A stretch of 64,000 nucleotides of DNA from Phycisphaerales bacterium (lineage in GTDB: Bacteria; Planctomycetota; Phycisphaerae; Phycisphaerales; UBA1924): positions 186,001-250,000 of the forward strand of contig JANQQR010000006.1 of NCBI GenBank assembly GCA_028289195.1, written 5' to 3'. The position numbers and the translations under genes were made by a program. Below the pieces are notes generated by a model, which saw nothing but the letters and a program-made list of their open reading frames with translations, was not told the origin of the DNA and made no database searches. The stretch's first letter is position 1. Each line of letters begins with the position of its first letter. Positions 17,972 to 25,916 of this stretch are shown here, one piece after another.

Positions 17972-19792
17972 ATGCCGGCCGCCCTCCGATGGCTTCTGCG
18001 TCTCGTCCCCCTGAACCCCATCGCTGTGCGCCTGGTCCAGGGCGGCTCGCGTCGCAGCCGACACAACCTCATCCGCTCGGCCTACCTCTTCACGCTCGGC
18101 GTGGTGCTGCTGCTCCTGCTGCTGCCGGCGGTGCAGGGCGCGGTCGCGTTCCAGACGCTGGCGCGGAACGGTGCCTCAGCGTTCGAGATCGTGGCATACC
18201 TCCAGGTCGGACTCATCTGCATCCTCTCGCCGGTGTTCATGGCCGGGGCCATCGCCCAGGAGTCGAACCCGCGCACGTGGGAGGTGATGCTCACCACGCC
18301 CCTGAACTCGCTCCAGATGGTGCTGGGTCACCTCTTCGGGCGCCTGTTCTTCGTGATCGCCCTGCTCCTCGCCTCGCTGCCGATGTTCGCGATCACGCAG
18401 TACTTCGGGGGCGTGCCGGGCCGGACGATCCTGCTGAGCTACCTCGTCGCCGGGGGCGCCGCTCTGCTCGTCGGCGCGATCGCGGTGGCGCTCGCCGTCA
18501 GCCGCCTCGCGGGCCGGCGCGCCGTGTTCACGTTCTACGTCGCTGTCGTCACCTACATCGCCGCCACCTTCGCCGTCGATCGCGCGATCACCACGGGCGG
18601 CGTGACGCACATGACGGCGCTCAACCCGTTCCTCGCCCTCCGATCGCTGGTCGACCCCTCTGGCTACCCCAGGCCCGACCCGATCGCGCTGTCGCAGATG
18701 GGCTCGCTCGAGCGCCTCTGGCTGGGCGACCCGGTGCTCGCGTGGGTGCTCGTGTGCGCACTCTCCAGCCTGCTACTCGTCGTTGCCAGCACCTTCACGG
18801 TCCGCTCGGTCGGCGGGAAGACCTCGGGCGGTCGCGTATTCCGGCGCGGCTCTGGCGGCGAGCGCATCCGTGCTCCGCGCCCCGTTGGCACCAACCCGAT
18901 CGCGTGGCGCGAGGCGACAGCACGACAGGCCACCTTCGCCAAGACCGCCCTGCGCTGGTTGTTCATCGGCTCGGGCCTCGCCTGGGGACTCGGCCTGGTG
19001 TGGATGTACCACCGGACCACGCTCTCCCACCAGGAGTTCCAGCTCGCCCTGCTCTACACAGTGTGGACCGAACTCATCGTGATCGCGCTGATCGCGATCA
19101 ACCTCTCGGCCACCGCCATCAGCCGCGAACGCGAGGACGGCACGCTCGATCTCCTGCTGACCACGCCGATCACCCCGAAGGAGTACCTCGGGGGCAAGCT
19201 CAAGGGCCTGATCAGCTACCTCTCGCCTCTTATCGCGGTGCCCCTTGGCACCCTGGCGTTCGCGTCGCTCTATGTCCTTGCCGGAGGCTTCGGGCGCACC
19301 GGCGGGGTCGAGGTGCAGACGACATTCAACTTCAACCAGTCCGCGGTGCCGGTGATCCTGCCGGAGATTGCGCTGACGATGCCGCTGGTGGTCCTGTCGT
19401 TCATGGCCTTCTGCGTGATGGTCGGGCTGAACTGGTCCATGAAGAGCAAGGGCACGATCGGCTCGGTCGTGATGACCGTCGGCGCCGTGGGCGTGATCGC
19501 CGGCATCGTCGGCCTGTGCGGCTGGCAGGCCGGCAGGAGTGTGCCGATCCTCGGCCCGGTGCTCTCAGCATCGACGCCCATCACCGCCCTGCTCGGGGGC
19601 GTAACGCCCGACCAGGCCTTCGGGGGCGGCGCCGTCAGCAACGCCCGGGGGTTCTCCGACGCCCGGGTCGCCCTGGGCGCAGGCGCTGTGCTCTCGGCGA
19701 TCGTCTACGGGCTCATCGTGTTGGGCATCCGCTCGAGCATGGTGCGCACGTTCGACATGGCGGTGCGCAAGCTGGCCGGTACGGGGAGCTAG
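17972..19792 (+). CDS. ABC-2-type permease with two homologous halves
   Basis: This 606-residue integral membrane protein is built from two ABC-2-like permease halves of six or so helices each. Both halves carry the cytoplasmic motif typical of this family: AIAQESNPRTWEVMLTTPL (about residue 86) and AISREREDGTLDLLLTTP (about residue 382). Between them is an Arg/Gly-rich cytoplasmic segment (about 285-305). Such proteins pair with an ATPase subunit and export substrates or act in gliding or lipid processes; no ATPase gene is adjacent, so the partner must lie elsewhere. The gene is monocistronic and convergent with rpoN (18-bp gap). Confidence 0.85.
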   Translation: MPAALRWLLRLVPLNPIAVRLVQGGSRRSRHNLIRSAYLFTLGVVLLLLLLPAVQGAVAFQTLARNGASAFEIVAYLQVGLICILSPVFMAGAIAQESNPRTWEVMLTTPLNSLQMVLGHLFGRLFFVIALLLASLPMFAITQYFGGVPGRTILLSYLVAGGAALLVGAIAVALAVSRLAGRRAVFTFYVAVVTYIAATFAVDRAITTGGVTHMTALNPFLALRSLVDPSGYPRPDPIALSQMGSLERLWLGDPVLAWVLVCALSSLLLVVASTFTVRSVGGKTSGGRVFRRGSGGERIRAPRPVGTNPIAWREATARQATFAKTALRWLFIGSGLAWGLGLVWMYHRTTLSHQEFQLALLYTVWTELIVIALIAINLSATAISREREDGTLDLLLTTPITPKEYLGGKLKGLISYLSPLIAVPLGTLAFASLYVLAGGFGRTGGVEVQTTFNFNQSAVPVILPEIALTMPLVVLSFMAFCVMVGLNWSMKSKGTIGSVVMTVGAVGVIAGIVGLCGWQAGRSVPILGPVLSASTPITALLGGVTPDQAFGGGAVSNARGFSDARVALGAGAVLSAIVYGLIVLGIRSSMVRTFDMAVRKLAGTGS

Positions 19793-19810
19793 AACGGCCT
19801 CGGCGCGGGT

Positions 19811-21358
19811 TTAGAACGCCTTGCGCAGCCTCGCCGGCGGGATGTTCAGCTGCCCGCGGTACTTCGCGACCGTGCGCCGGGCGATGTCGATGCCCTTTTC
19901 CTTGAGCGCCTTGGCCAGCGCGTCGTCGGACAGGGGCTTGGCCTTGTCCTCGGCGTCCACGACCTCCTGCAGCGCCGCCTTCACGGCGTCCCACGACATG
20001 TCCTCGCCGCTCTCGGTCTGCGTGCCGCCCGAGAAGAACTTCCGCAGCGGGAACACGCCCCGGGGCGTCAGCAGGTGCTTGCCCGCCACGGCGCGGCTCA
20101 CGGTCGCCACGTGCACCCCGAGCTGGTCGGCCACCTGCGTCATGGGCAGGGGCTTGAGGGACTGGGGGCCCATGTCGAAGAAGTCCCGCTGGGCCGCGAC
20201 GACCACGTTGATCACCCGCAGCAGCGTCTGGCGGCGCTGGCGCACCGCGTCGATCAGCCACTGAGCGTTCGACAGGCTCGTCTTGATGAACTGGCGGTCG
20301 CTGGCGGGCAGCTCGCGGTCCTTGCTCATCTTGGCGTACTCGCGATTGACGCGCAGCGAGGGCAGGCGGTCGTCGGCGAGGTAGGCGAAGTAGACGTCGG
20401 CGTCGTCGTCGTACTCGACGATGGCGTCGGGCACGATCGACGGGGGGGTTTCGTTGATCAGGCGGCGCCCGGGGTGGAGCGTCAGGCGCTTCATCTGCTC
20501 GATGGCGCTCTTGATCTCGTCGAGGTCGAGCCCGCTCTTGGAGGCAATCTTGGGCAAACGGTTGTGGATCAGGTCGTCGAGGTGCTCGTCCACCAGGCCG
20601 CGTGCGCTCTTGAGGGCCGGGTCGTCGCGCTCATCGAGGAGCGCATCGATCTGCAGCAGCAGGCACTCGCGCAAGTCACGGGCCCCCACTCCCGGCGGGT
20701 CCAGGAACAGCTGCACCGCCAGCAGCGAGCGCTCGAGGCGGTCCATCGTCAGCGCCGAACCGTCGGGCATGGGCGGCGCCTGCTGGGCGATCGTCTCGAG
20801 GTCCGTCCGGATGAACCCGTCGTCGTCGATGTTGCTGATCAGCAGGCGTCCGGGGTCGCGCAGCTCCTCGTCGACATCGGCGAAGGACCACTGCTCCAAC
20901 AGCTGCTCCTCCAGCGACTCGGAGCGGGCCTGGGTGTTGGCCATCGCGTCCATCTTGGCGTCGCGCTCGCCGGCCATGCGCGAGGCCGAGTAGGTCGGGG
21001 TGTGCTCCTCGAACCGGTTGGTCGCCGCGGCCGAGTACTCGTTCTCGGCGGCCTCGGTGTAGCTCGACTCGTAAGACTCGAGGCGCTCGAAGTCGTCTGC
21101 CGAGCCGTTCTCCTCGACGTTCAGCTCGCGTTCGTTCTCGGTGTCCTCGCGCTGCTGCTCGGCGCGCATCTCCTCGAGGCTCTCACGGTCGGCCCCGGGC
21201 TCGATCGTCTCGAGCGTGACGTTCGACTCCAGCTCCTGCTCGATCCGCTCTTCCAGAGCCGCCAGCGGCAGCTGGAGGATCTCCATCGACTGGATCATCC
21301 TCGGCGCCAGCTTCATGTGCTGGCCCAGCTTCATCTGCTGGCTGGTGTCGAAACGCAT
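19811..21358 (-). CDS. rpoN: RNA polymerase sigma-54 factor
   Basis: This 515-residue sigma-54 directs RNA polymerase to -24/-12 promoters that need AAA+ activators. Region I is the Gln/Leu-rich N-terminus (QQMKLGQHMKLAPRMIQSME), followed by an acidic region II (about 45-130), the core-binding domain, a helix-turn-helix (MTQVADQLGVHVATVSRAV), and the RpoN box near the C-terminus (ARRTVAKYRGQLNIPPARLR). The ATG at 21358 is chosen because AAAGGGAT precedes it and region I then starts as in homologues; an in-frame alternative start 8 codons upstream is unlikely. A good -10, TATAGT (21397-21402), gives a 38-nt leader. No sigma-54 activator is in the window. Confidence 0.96.
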   Translation of the reverse strand: MRFDTSQQMKLGQHMKLAPRMIQSMEILQLPLAALEERIEQELESNVTLETIEPGADRESLEEMRAEQQREDTENERELNVEENGSADDFERLESYESSYTEAAENEYSAAATNRFEEHTPTYSASRMAGERDAKMDAMANTQARSESLEEQLLEQWSFADVDEELRDPGRLLISNIDDDGFIRTDLETIAQQAPPMPDGSALTMDRLERSLLAVQLFLDPPGVGARDLRECLLLQIDALLDERDDPALKSARGLVDEHLDDLIHNRLPKIASKSGLDLDEIKSAIEQMKRLTLHPGRRLINETPPSIVPDAIVEYDDDADVYFAYLADDRLPSLRVNREYAKMSKDRELPASDRQFIKTSLSNAQWLIDAVRQRRQTLLRVINVVVAAQRDFFDMGPQSLKPLPMTQVADQLGVHVATVSRAVAGKHLLTPRGVFPLRKFFSGGTQTESGEDMSWDAVKAALQEVVDAEDKAKPLSDDALAKALKEKGIDIARRTVAKYRGQLNIPPARLRKAF

Positions 21359-21396
21359 CGATCCCTTTCCGGTGAACTGCAAACGAACGTCCGCTG

Positions 21397-21402
21397 ACTA
21401 TA
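21397..21402 (-). promoter_or_regulatory. -10-like box TATAGT of rpoN
   Basis: TATAGT lies 38 nt before the rpoN ATG at 21358. Unlike the leaderless genes, rpoN has a leader and a ribosome-binding site. No convincing -35 is visible at 17 nt. Confidence 0.5.
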
Positions 21403-21487
21403 TCGGCCCGCTTTCCGGGGGAATCCAAAGGGAGCGCCAGTGCCCGGAATCAGGCGGCATGCGGGCGGAACAGAACGGACCGCCCCC

Positions 21488-22147
21488 CTAGCCCACCGAC
21501 CTCCGCCCCTCGATGGCGTCGGCGAGCACCGCCTTCGAGGCCAGGTCGAGTTGCCCCCCCGAGGGCAGCCCCCGCGCCAGGCGGCTGACCTTCACGGAGG
21601 TCGAAGCCAGCGCCTCGGCCAGGTGCAGCGCCGTCCCGTCGCCCTCGAGCGTCGGGTTCATGCCCAGCACGACCTCGGCGACCTCGACCGATCGCGCGTT
21701 CCGCGAACTGTCGCCGATGCGCGCCATCAGGTCGCCGATCGTCAGGTCGTCGGGCCCAACGCCGTCGAGCGGGCTCAGCCGGCCCATCAGCACGTGGTAC
21801 ACGCCCCGGTACATGCCGGTCGACTCGATCGCGATCAGATCGCGCGGCTGCTCGACCACGAGCACCGTCGACGCGTCGCGCCGGGGATCGGCGCAGATCG
21901 AGCACACCTCGGAATCGGTGAAGTTGAAGCAGATCCCGCAGTGCCGGACCAGCTTTTTCACATCGCGGATCGACTCGGCCAGCGCCGCGGCATCCGCCGG
22001 CGCCGACTTGAGCACGTGGAACGCCAGGCGCTCGGCGCTGCGGCGCCCGATACCCGGCAGCTTGGCCAGCTCGTTGAGCAGGCGGTCCACCGGGGGCGGG
22101 TACGCGGCACTCGGGCCGGCCTTGAATGGATCGGTCTGGTTCGACAC
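21488..22147 (-). CDS. recR: Recombination protein RecR
   Basis: This 219-residue RecR works with RecO and RecF in gap repair by loading RecA. The helix-hairpin-helix region LNELAKLPGIGRRSAERLAFH (split at residues 25-45), the four-cysteine zinc finger (HCGICFNF...CSIC) and the Toprim domain (STVLVVEQPRDLIAIESTGMYRGVYHVL, in parts) are all intact. Length is slightly over the usual ~200. The start is GTG at 22147, 25 nt after the ybaB stop, in the canonical dnaX-ybaB-recR order. A TACGAT box 7 nt before the GTG suggests an extra internal promoter producing a leaderless recR message. Confidence 0.96.
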   Translation of the reverse strand: MSNQTDPFKAGPSAAYPPPVDRLLNELAKLPGIGRRSAERLAFHVLKSAPADAAALAESIRDVKKLVRHCGICFNFTDSEVCSICADPRRDASTVLVVEQPRDLIAIESTGMYRGVYHVLMGRLSPLDGVGPDDLTIGDLMARIGDSSRNARSVEVAEVVLGMNPTLEGDGTALHLAEALASTSVKVSRLARGLPSGGQLDLASKAVLADAIEGRRSVG

Positions 22148-22154
22148 TCGGTGA

Positions 22155-22160
22155 ATCGTA
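22155..22160 (-). promoter_or_regulatory. -10-like box TACGAT upstream of recR
   Basis: TACGAT sits in the 25-nt gap between ybaB and recR, 7 nt before the recR GTG. It suggests independent recR transcription inside the cluster. Confidence 0.4.
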
Positions 22161-22172
22161 GGGGCGGAGCGC

Positions 22173-22544
22173 CTAGGAGCCGAACATCCTGTCCATACCC
22201 GGCATGTCGGGCAGCCCGAGCTCCTCGGCCTGGCGCCGGGCCTCTTCCTGCACCATCGCCTGGGCCAGCTGCAGCGCGTTGTTGGTGGCCTCGAGGATGA
22301 GCGCCTGGGCCATCTCGCGCCCGCCGCCCTCGACCTGCAGCCCGGCGATGAGCGCCGGATCCAGGAACACGTCGGTCACGCGCAGCTTCCCGCTCACGCG
22401 CACCCGCACCGCCCCGCCGCCGGCCTCGCCCTCGACCTCAATGCGCTCCAGCTTCTCGCCGAATTCCTCGGCGAGCTGCCGCAGACGGTCCTTGTCCTTC
22501 ATCAGGCCGGCGAGCGCGCCCATGGCCTTGAACTGATCGAGCAT
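22173..22544 (-). CDS. ybaB: YbaB/EbfC-family nucleoid-associated protein
   Basis: This 123-residue DNA-binding protein of the YbaB/EbfC family forms dimers and binds DNA non-specifically. Conserved features are an N-terminal helix (MLDQFKAMGALAGLMKDKDR), the central sheet with VRVSGKLRVTDVFLDPALIA, and a C-terminal helical region (ATNNALQLAQAMVQEEARRQ). It is slightly longer than E. coli YbaB (109). The ATG at 22544 is 8 nt after the tau stop of dnaX and a longer in-frame extension would run through dnaX, so this start is secure. Co-transcription with dnaX is expected. Confidence 0.93.
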   Translation of the reverse strand: MLDQFKAMGALAGLMKDKDRLRQLAEEFGEKLERIEVEGEAGGGAVRVRVSGKLRVTDVFLDPALIAGLQVEGGGREMAQALILEATNNALQLAQAMVQEEARRQAEELGLPDMPGMDRMFGS

Positions 22545-22552
22545 GCTGGTTC

Positions 22553-24243
22553 CTACTCCTGCGCGTCGGGCGCGTCCGGCTCGTCCCGGATGTCCACGAT
22601 TCTCGCGTCGAACAACTCCATCGCCCGGCGCACAACCGGGTCCTTCATCGCCTGGCTCTGCGCCACGGGGTCGACCGACGCCGGTCGGTTGGTCTGGCGC
22701 GTCGATGCCTCGGGCTTGGCGTCCTCGACGAACGAGATGCGCACCGTCCGCCCGGCGACCTCCTCGATCACCGACTCGATGCGCGCCTTGCTCATGCGGG
22801 CGTAGCCCGCCTGCTTGGTGTCGATGATCCGCAGCGACACGCTCGAGCCGTCGAATTCGACGACCTCCAGCGCCTCGATCGCCGCGTGCATCCCCGGCGT
22901 GGCGCTCGTCCGCTCGCGGACCTGCGACCACAGCCCGGCGCCATCGGTCGGCGGCGCTGCGGGCGTTGGCTTGGGCTCGATCGCCTGCGAGCGCTTCGGC
23001 GCGCCCGGAGCCTGTGCCTCGGTCGGTGTCGCTTCCGTGCGTGGTGCCGGTGCGGCGCTCGCCGGGGCGTCTGACCCCGCGGGCGCCCTCAGGCTTTTTT
23101 TGCTGGTCTCTTGGGCGCGCCCCCCGGGGCCCCCACGCCCCCACCGCCACGCAGGAGCCCGGCGACGTCCGCCACGTGCTCCGTCAGCGCCAGGCGCACG
23201 AGCACCGCGTCGAACAACGCGCGGGGCGAGAGGCTCTGACGAGCCGTGCGCTGCACGTTCTCGACGATCGCGATCATGTGCACGATCGAGCTCTCCTCGA
23301 AGCGTCCCGACTGCTCGATCAGCTCGTCGCGCGCGTCGCCCTGGGTCTCGACGAGGCCCGTGTCGCTGCCGCAGGTGCGCAGCAGCAGGCACTCGCGCAG
23401 GCGTCCGACGAGTGCCAGGAACACCTGGTCGATCGCGATGCCCTTGGCCAGCAGCGCATCGCCGGCCTCGAGGGCCGCCTTCGGATCCTGATCCGCGAAC
23501 GAATCCAGCAGCGCGCCGATCAGCGCCCGGTCGGGCAGGCCCAGCAGCGTCTCGAGCAGTTCGAGCGTGACCGTCTCGCCCGGCGTTGCCGCGGCCAGCA
23601 CGCGATCGAGGATCGACAGCCCGTCGCGCATGGATCCGTTGGCCAGGCGGGCGATCTCGGCGATGAGTTCGGGCTGGCAGGTCGATCCCTCGGACTCGGC
23701 CACGACCGCGAGGTGGTCGGCGATTCGCCCCGAGGCGATGTTCTGGAAGTCGAAGCGCTGGCAGCGCGACTGGATCGTCGGCGGCACCTTGTGCACATCC
23801 GTCGTGCACAGGATGAACTTCACGTGCCCGGGCGGCTCTTCGAGCGTCTTGAGCAGCGCATTGAACGCCGAGGTCGACAGCATGTGGACCTCGTCGATGA
23901 TGTACACCTTGCTGCGACCGCGCATCGGCCGGTAGCCGGCGTTGGCGATCAGGTCGCGGGCGTTCTCCACGCTGTTGTTGCTCGCGGCATCGATCTCGAT
24001 GACATCCGTGTCCTGCCCGCTCATGATGGCGGCGTCGGCCTCTTCCGAGCCCCCGGCCAGCGCCTTGGCGAAGATGCGGGCCATCGAGGTCTTGCCGACG
24101 CCCCGCGTGCCGACGAACAGGTAGGCGTGGGCCACGCGGTCCTGCTCGATCGCGTTGGTGAGCGTGCGCGCGATGGCCTCCTGGCCGACGACATCGTCGA
24201 AGGTCTGGGAGCGGTAGCGGCGCGCGAGAACGGTGTAGGACAT
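22553..24243 (-). CDS. dnaX: DNA polymerase III subunits gamma/tau, with -1 frameshift
   Basis: This is the clamp-loader ATPase gene. The first 384 codons (24243-23092) end at TGA 23089-23091 and would give a gamma-like product. They contain MSYTVLARRYRSQTFDDVVG, Walker A VGTRGVGKTSMARI, a zinc-site region, the Walker B/DEVH box YIIDEVHML, and SRC in TIQSRCQRFDF. The zinc module looks reduced: the usual four cysteines between Walker A and B are not evident. An A7 run just before the TGA allows a -1 slip into an open frame that continues 179 codons to TAG 22553-22555, adding a Pro/Ala-rich linker and a tau-like C-terminal domain (about 563 residues in all). A TAGACT box (24270-24275) gives a ~26-nt leader. 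It lies downstream of SRP RNA and upstream of ybaB-recR. Confidence 0.93.
23095..23101 (-). promoter_or_regulatory. dnaX: dnaX slippery heptamer A AAA AAA for -1 frameshift
   Basis: On the minus strand the zero frame reads GCA AAA AAA GCC TGA, so the heptamer is in the correct A AAA AAA phase for tandem -1 slippage. Seven nt later a GC-rich hairpin can form: GGCGC (23087-23083) with GCGCC (23058-23054), enclosing CGGGG/CCCCG. E. coli dnaX uses A AAA AAG with a downstream stem-loop; Thermus dnaX uses a longer A run with transcriptional slippage. Either mechanism could act here. Confidence 0.85.
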
Positions 24244-24269
24244 GGGCTTCCCGTGGATTTCCGGGGCCG

Positions 24270-24275
24270 AGTCTA
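24270..24275 (-). promoter_or_regulatory. -10-like box TAGACT of dnaX
   Basis: TAGACT lies 26 nt before the dnaX ATG at 24243, on the minus strand. dnaX may also be read through from the SRP RNA promoter. Confidence 0.4.
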
Positions 24276-24458
24276 ACAGACGCGGAGAACCCTCTGGCGT
24301 GCAGCGCCCGCGCCTTGTCGCGATCGATGCGCCAGCACCACCCACGAAGACTTCGTCGCGTTCGGCGCGGAGCCCGGGATCGTTGAACTCAAACTGCCAG
24401 GGCCGTGGAGCGCAGCGTCTCAACGCCGTTCGGCCCTCTCGGCAAACCCCTCGAGTCG

Positions 24459-24566
24459 GTTGGCGACCAGGACACCGGCGGCACCGGATGACGGCCGCTT
24501 ATGGCTGCTGCGGTCAAGCCCTGACCAGATTCACGGGCCACCCGTGCACCGGGCCCGGCCGCCAAC
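24459..24566 (-). ncRNA. ffs: Small bacterial SRP RNA (4.5S-type)
   Basis: This is the RNA component of the signal recognition particle, which binds Ffh. The minus strand contains the two conserved Ffh-binding blocks GGTCAGG and AGCAGCC, separated by exactly 10 nt as in E. coli 4.5S, with a probable URRC-type (TGAC) apical loop. The ends pair perfectly: GTTGGCGGCCGGG at the 5' side with CCTGGTCGCCAAC at the 3' side, a 13-bp helix including two G-U pairs. The resulting length is 108 nt; true ends may differ by a few bases. Its place 215 nt upstream of dnaX-ybaB-recR on the same strand matches the scr-dnaX-yaaK-recR order of Bacillus. A possible -10, TAAACT, is at 24584-24589. Confidence 0.9.
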
Positions 24567-24645
24567 GGACGCGAGGGAGCGGCAGTTTAGCCGCTCGGCC
24601 CCGGCCCTTCAGGATCCCTGCGCCCCCGGCCCGGCGCGGTGCGAA

Positions 24646-24651
24646 TAGACT
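24646..24651 (+). promoter_or_regulatory. -10-like box TAGACT of PIN/TRAM gene
   Basis: TAGACT ends 8 nt before the ATG at 24660, consistent with a leaderless transcript and supporting that start over a GTG at 24639. Confidence 0.5.
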
Positions 24652-24659
24652 CCCGTTCC

Positions 24660-25916
24660 ATGGCCGCCCGCGAGCACACCACGATCACCACCCGGGGCCC
24701 CAATCCCCAGGAGCAGACGCTGATCAAGCTCGTGCGGGGCGTGTTCCTCGTGCTCATGGTCACCTTCACGGCCATGATCATCGTGGAGGACTCCACGTCC
24801 GAGGGCGGCACCGGGTTCGACCTGGTCAACGGTTGGTACAACGCCGTCATCGGGGCCCTGCTGTTCGTGGGCCTGTTCATCGCGATCGACGTGCTGACTC
24901 CCAAACGGAAGCTCAGCACGATCTCGGCGGTTTTCGTGGGCCTGATCGTGGGCGTGGTCGTCACCGCCATCCTGTCGCTGGTGCTCGACCTGTTCCAGGA
25001 CATCTACGAGCTCGGCGACTCCTCGCTCCTTGCGCCCTTCAAGGTGATGCTCGGGCTGGGCATCACCTACCTCACCGTCACGACCGTGCTCCAGACACGC
25101 GACGACTTCCGCCTCGTGATCCCCTATGTCGAGTTCAGCAAGAAGATCCGTGGCTCGCGCCCCTACCTGCTCGACACCTCGGCCCTCATCGACGGGCGTG
25201 TGCTCGACATGGCCGAGGTCGGCGTGTTCCAGGCCCCGCTGCTCGTGCCGCGCTTCGTGATCGAGGAGCTGCAGGCCCTCAGCGACTCGGCGGACAAGAT
25301 GAAGCGCGCCCGCGGGCGCCGCGGCCTCGACGCCGTGTCGGCGCTGCAGCAGTCGGCGAAGGTCGAGGTCTCGATCGACGAGAGCGAGGCTCCGGGCGCG
25401 GGCGTCGACCAGAAGCTCGTCGAACTCTCGCGCCAGATGCCGGCGACCGTCGTCACCACCGATCTCGGGCTCGTGCGGGTCGCTGGGATCGAGGGCGCCA
25501 GCGTGCTCAACCTCAACGACCTGGCCAACGCGCTCAAGCCCGTCGCCATCCCCGGCGAGCCGCTGCGCGTGACCCTGCTGCGCAGGGGCGAGCAGCCCGG
25601 GCAGGCCGTGGGCTACCTGCCCGACGGCACGATGGTCGTCGCCGACAGCGCCGACCACCTGATCGGGTCCGACGCCGACCTCACCGTCACCAGCACCACC
25701 CAGACAAGCGCCGGCAGGCTCATCTTCGGAAAGCCCGCCAACGGCGTGGCCCCGGCGCCCAGGAACAAGCCAAGAGCGGAGCCCGCACCGCCGGCGTCCG
25801 AGCCGGCACCGACGCCCGAGCCCGCACCGGCCGCCACAGCCGAACCCGCGCCCGCGCCAAAAACGCCCGAGCGCAACCCCAAGTCATCCAGCCCGCGCAA
25901 CCCCCGGCGCGCCTGA
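24660..25916 (+). CDS. Membrane PIN-TRAM domain protein (YacL-like)
   Basis: This 418-residue protein has the YacL layout: four N-terminal transmembrane helices (about residues 18-135), a PIN nuclease domain (about 165-285) with acidic residues in [20 protein letters not shown] and [12 protein letters not shown], and a TRAM RNA-binding domain (about 292-350, [31 protein letters not shown]-like, in parts). A ~50-residue Pro/Ala/Glu-rich tail (repeated EPAP) ends the protein and is absent from typical YacL. The role is probably RNA cleavage or binding at the membrane; no antitoxin gene is adjacent, so it is not a VapC toxin pair. Its 3' end overlaps the convergent lipid kinase by 33 bp. Confidence 0.88.
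   Translation: [418 protein letters not shown]

Noticed and set aside
22553..24243. dnaX as a frameshifted pseudogene or two separate genes.
   Set aside because: The frame change is exactly -1 at an in-phase A7 run followed by a stop and hairpin, as in known dnaX genes, and both halves are conserved.
24567..24610. tRNA-like stretch upstream of the SRP RNA (minus strand GGCCGAGCGGCTAAA resembles a tRNA-Ser D-arm).
   Set aside because: No acceptor stem, anticodon arm or T-arm can be drawn around it, so it is most likely chance or promoter sequence.
24660..25916. PIN-domain protein as a VapC toxin.
   Set aside because: It has four membrane helices and a TRAM domain and no adjacent antitoxin gene, which fits YacL instead.
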